The position numbers were made by a program, and so were the translations under genes. Under the pieces are notes generated by a model, which worked only from the letters and a program-made list of their open reading frames with translations, did no database searches and was not told the origin of the DNA. 30,755 nucleotides of DNA from Tubiluchus corallicola (taxonomy: Eukaryota; Priapulida; Priapulimorpha; Priapulimorphida; Tubiluchidae), in contig JAQGDQ010001658.1 of NCBI GenBank assembly GCA_030141605.1, positions 1 through 30,755 of the forward strand, in the 5' to 3' direction. Shown piece by piece: positions 29,726-30,755 of the stretch (its first letter is position 1; each line of letters starts with the position of its first letter).

Positions 29726-30755
29726 ATTAAGGATGTTCTTTACCTAAGTTCACTATCCTAAGTTCACTATTGTCATAAAAGGAAATCAATCACAGCTGGA
29801 TCCAGACTCCCAAAATATGAATCAAATACAAGGCACACACAGCTAAACACCGCACAGATAGAAATTAGGCTAATAAAAAACCGTAATTCAGATCTCATAT
29901 AAAATAATTCCTCGAGATCAGCATGTTAAGCATAAAATCATAAACAACAATTTATATTTTAAGATCCTACCTCCAGCCCAATGAAATGTTTCGTAAATAA
30001 ACAGTCATATCATAATTACATCATTATAAAAACTTTCAGCAAATCTTCCACAAACACACACACAACTGGAAAGTAAAAATATATAAACAAAACAAGCTGT
30101 TTATTAATTACAGCGCACCTGCAAAACAAGAAATAGAAGACCTGATCAAGCACTTAAATGTAGACTATAGTGGTGGGACCCAGAACTTAGCTAAATAACT
30201 TACATGACATAACAAACTTTAAAATACATGAAGACGCAGAATGAACTTTAAAAGCCATTCTGTTTCATGAGAACAGTAGTGTAACCTCACATTAATTTTG
30301 CATGCATGTTACACTTTTTGTAAATGAGCACCGATGTATGAAATACGGTGTCAAAAGCTGAGATTACAGCACAAGTAAAAAAACTAGCAATGATAAAAGG
30401 CGATGTTCAACATATGAGCCAACTGCTCATTGATAAAATAACAATACTGGTTAGTAGATTGCTATATGAGCTCACATGCGTTTTATGTAACATAAAATTC
30501 TCCAACAGATCAAAATCATTGCATAAATTAGAAAATTGGTAATGGCACCTCAACGTACTTATCTGCTATTGTCAAACCATGCTTATAACTTCTACTGGGA
30601 CATTACTAACCAATAAGACCAATTTCCAAAATGTTTCCTTTCTCTTTTTTCAAGCTAAATTATGCATGCAGGCAACTCGGCATGCACAGATGAGCTTAAA
30701 AACTTTTTACCAGGTATACAGAAAATTATGCATGCAGGCAACTAGGCATGCACAG
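29726..30755 (-). repeat. Long inverted repeat, right arm (continues past window)
   Basis: Reverse complement of 28330-29382. It ends inside mirror copies of the 66-bp repeat at the window edge, so a mirror copy of CACUL1-like exon A would be expected about 100 bases further right if the symmetry continues. Confidence 0.95.
29971..30065 (-). pseudogene. CACUL1: Broken mirror copy of CACUL1-like exon B
   Basis: On the minus strand this is a 95-base version of the 103-base exon B. Relative to it there is a 6-base deletion after GTGTGT, two separate one-base deletions that shift frame, and several substitutions. The acceptor TTTCCAG is kept; the donor changes from GTAAGG to GTAGGA. It cannot encode the domain. 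The intron sequence farther out in the same arm is almost unchanged, which is unusual. Confidence 0.8.

Noticed and set aside
30348-30542. Identical 64-codon frames in both arms of the inverted repeat as a small gene
   Set aside because: They begin at GTG, not ATG, lie inside the intron, and are identical simply because the arms are. An unannotated exon is possible but unsupported.
29726-30755. Palindrome as a simple assembly snap-back artefact
   Set aside because: Not fully excluded, but a 343-base unique spacer and real substitutions between the arms make it unlikely from sequence alone.

Overview
The window looks like nuclear DNA of an invertebrate animal. It is AT-rich and has GT-AG introns, a multi-exon S1 serine protease gene, a cullin-like CACUL1 homologue, a BEL/Pao LTR retrotransposon (a family known from animals), a minisatellite and a long satellite array. 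Nothing bacterial or phage-like was seen. The sequence does not fix the phylum.

Layout. 1-1370: 37-bp minisatellite, open to the left edge. 1795-2410: promoter-containing segment that is a diverged copy of 14780-15390. 4133-13554 (minus strand): a complete secreted chymotrypsin-like protease gene in seven coding exons (855 nt, 284 aa), with a probable non-coding first exon and TATA box at 14817-14887. Its second coding intron (6978-12900) carries an antisense BEL/Pao element (7319-12397) with both LTRs, a tRNA-Tyr-type primer site, gag, protease, RT/RNase H and integrase remnants. 15345-15555 (minus): possible last exon of a membrane protein. 15600-19033: mostly unrecognised sequence with a few decayed coding-like stretches. 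19034-27609: satellite of 45 monomers in two lengths (174 and 208 bp) in an irregular mosaic. 28104-29123 (plus): two exons of a CACUL1-like gene. 28330-30755: a long inverted repeat whose right arm holds a broken mirror copy of the second CACUL1-like exon and runs off the window.

How it fits together. The protease reads as one member of a tandem family. Its promoter and the tail of the gene upstream of it recur about 13 kb away at 1.8-2.4 kb, where they should drive a paralogue lying left of the window. The BEL element landed in an AT microsatellite in the protease intron. Its LTRs are identical except for one clustered patch, so the insertion looks recent although its pol is internally deleted. 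The strongest oddity is the terminal inverted repeat: intron sequence is almost identical between arms, while the exon and splice-site sequence has diverged and broken in one arm.
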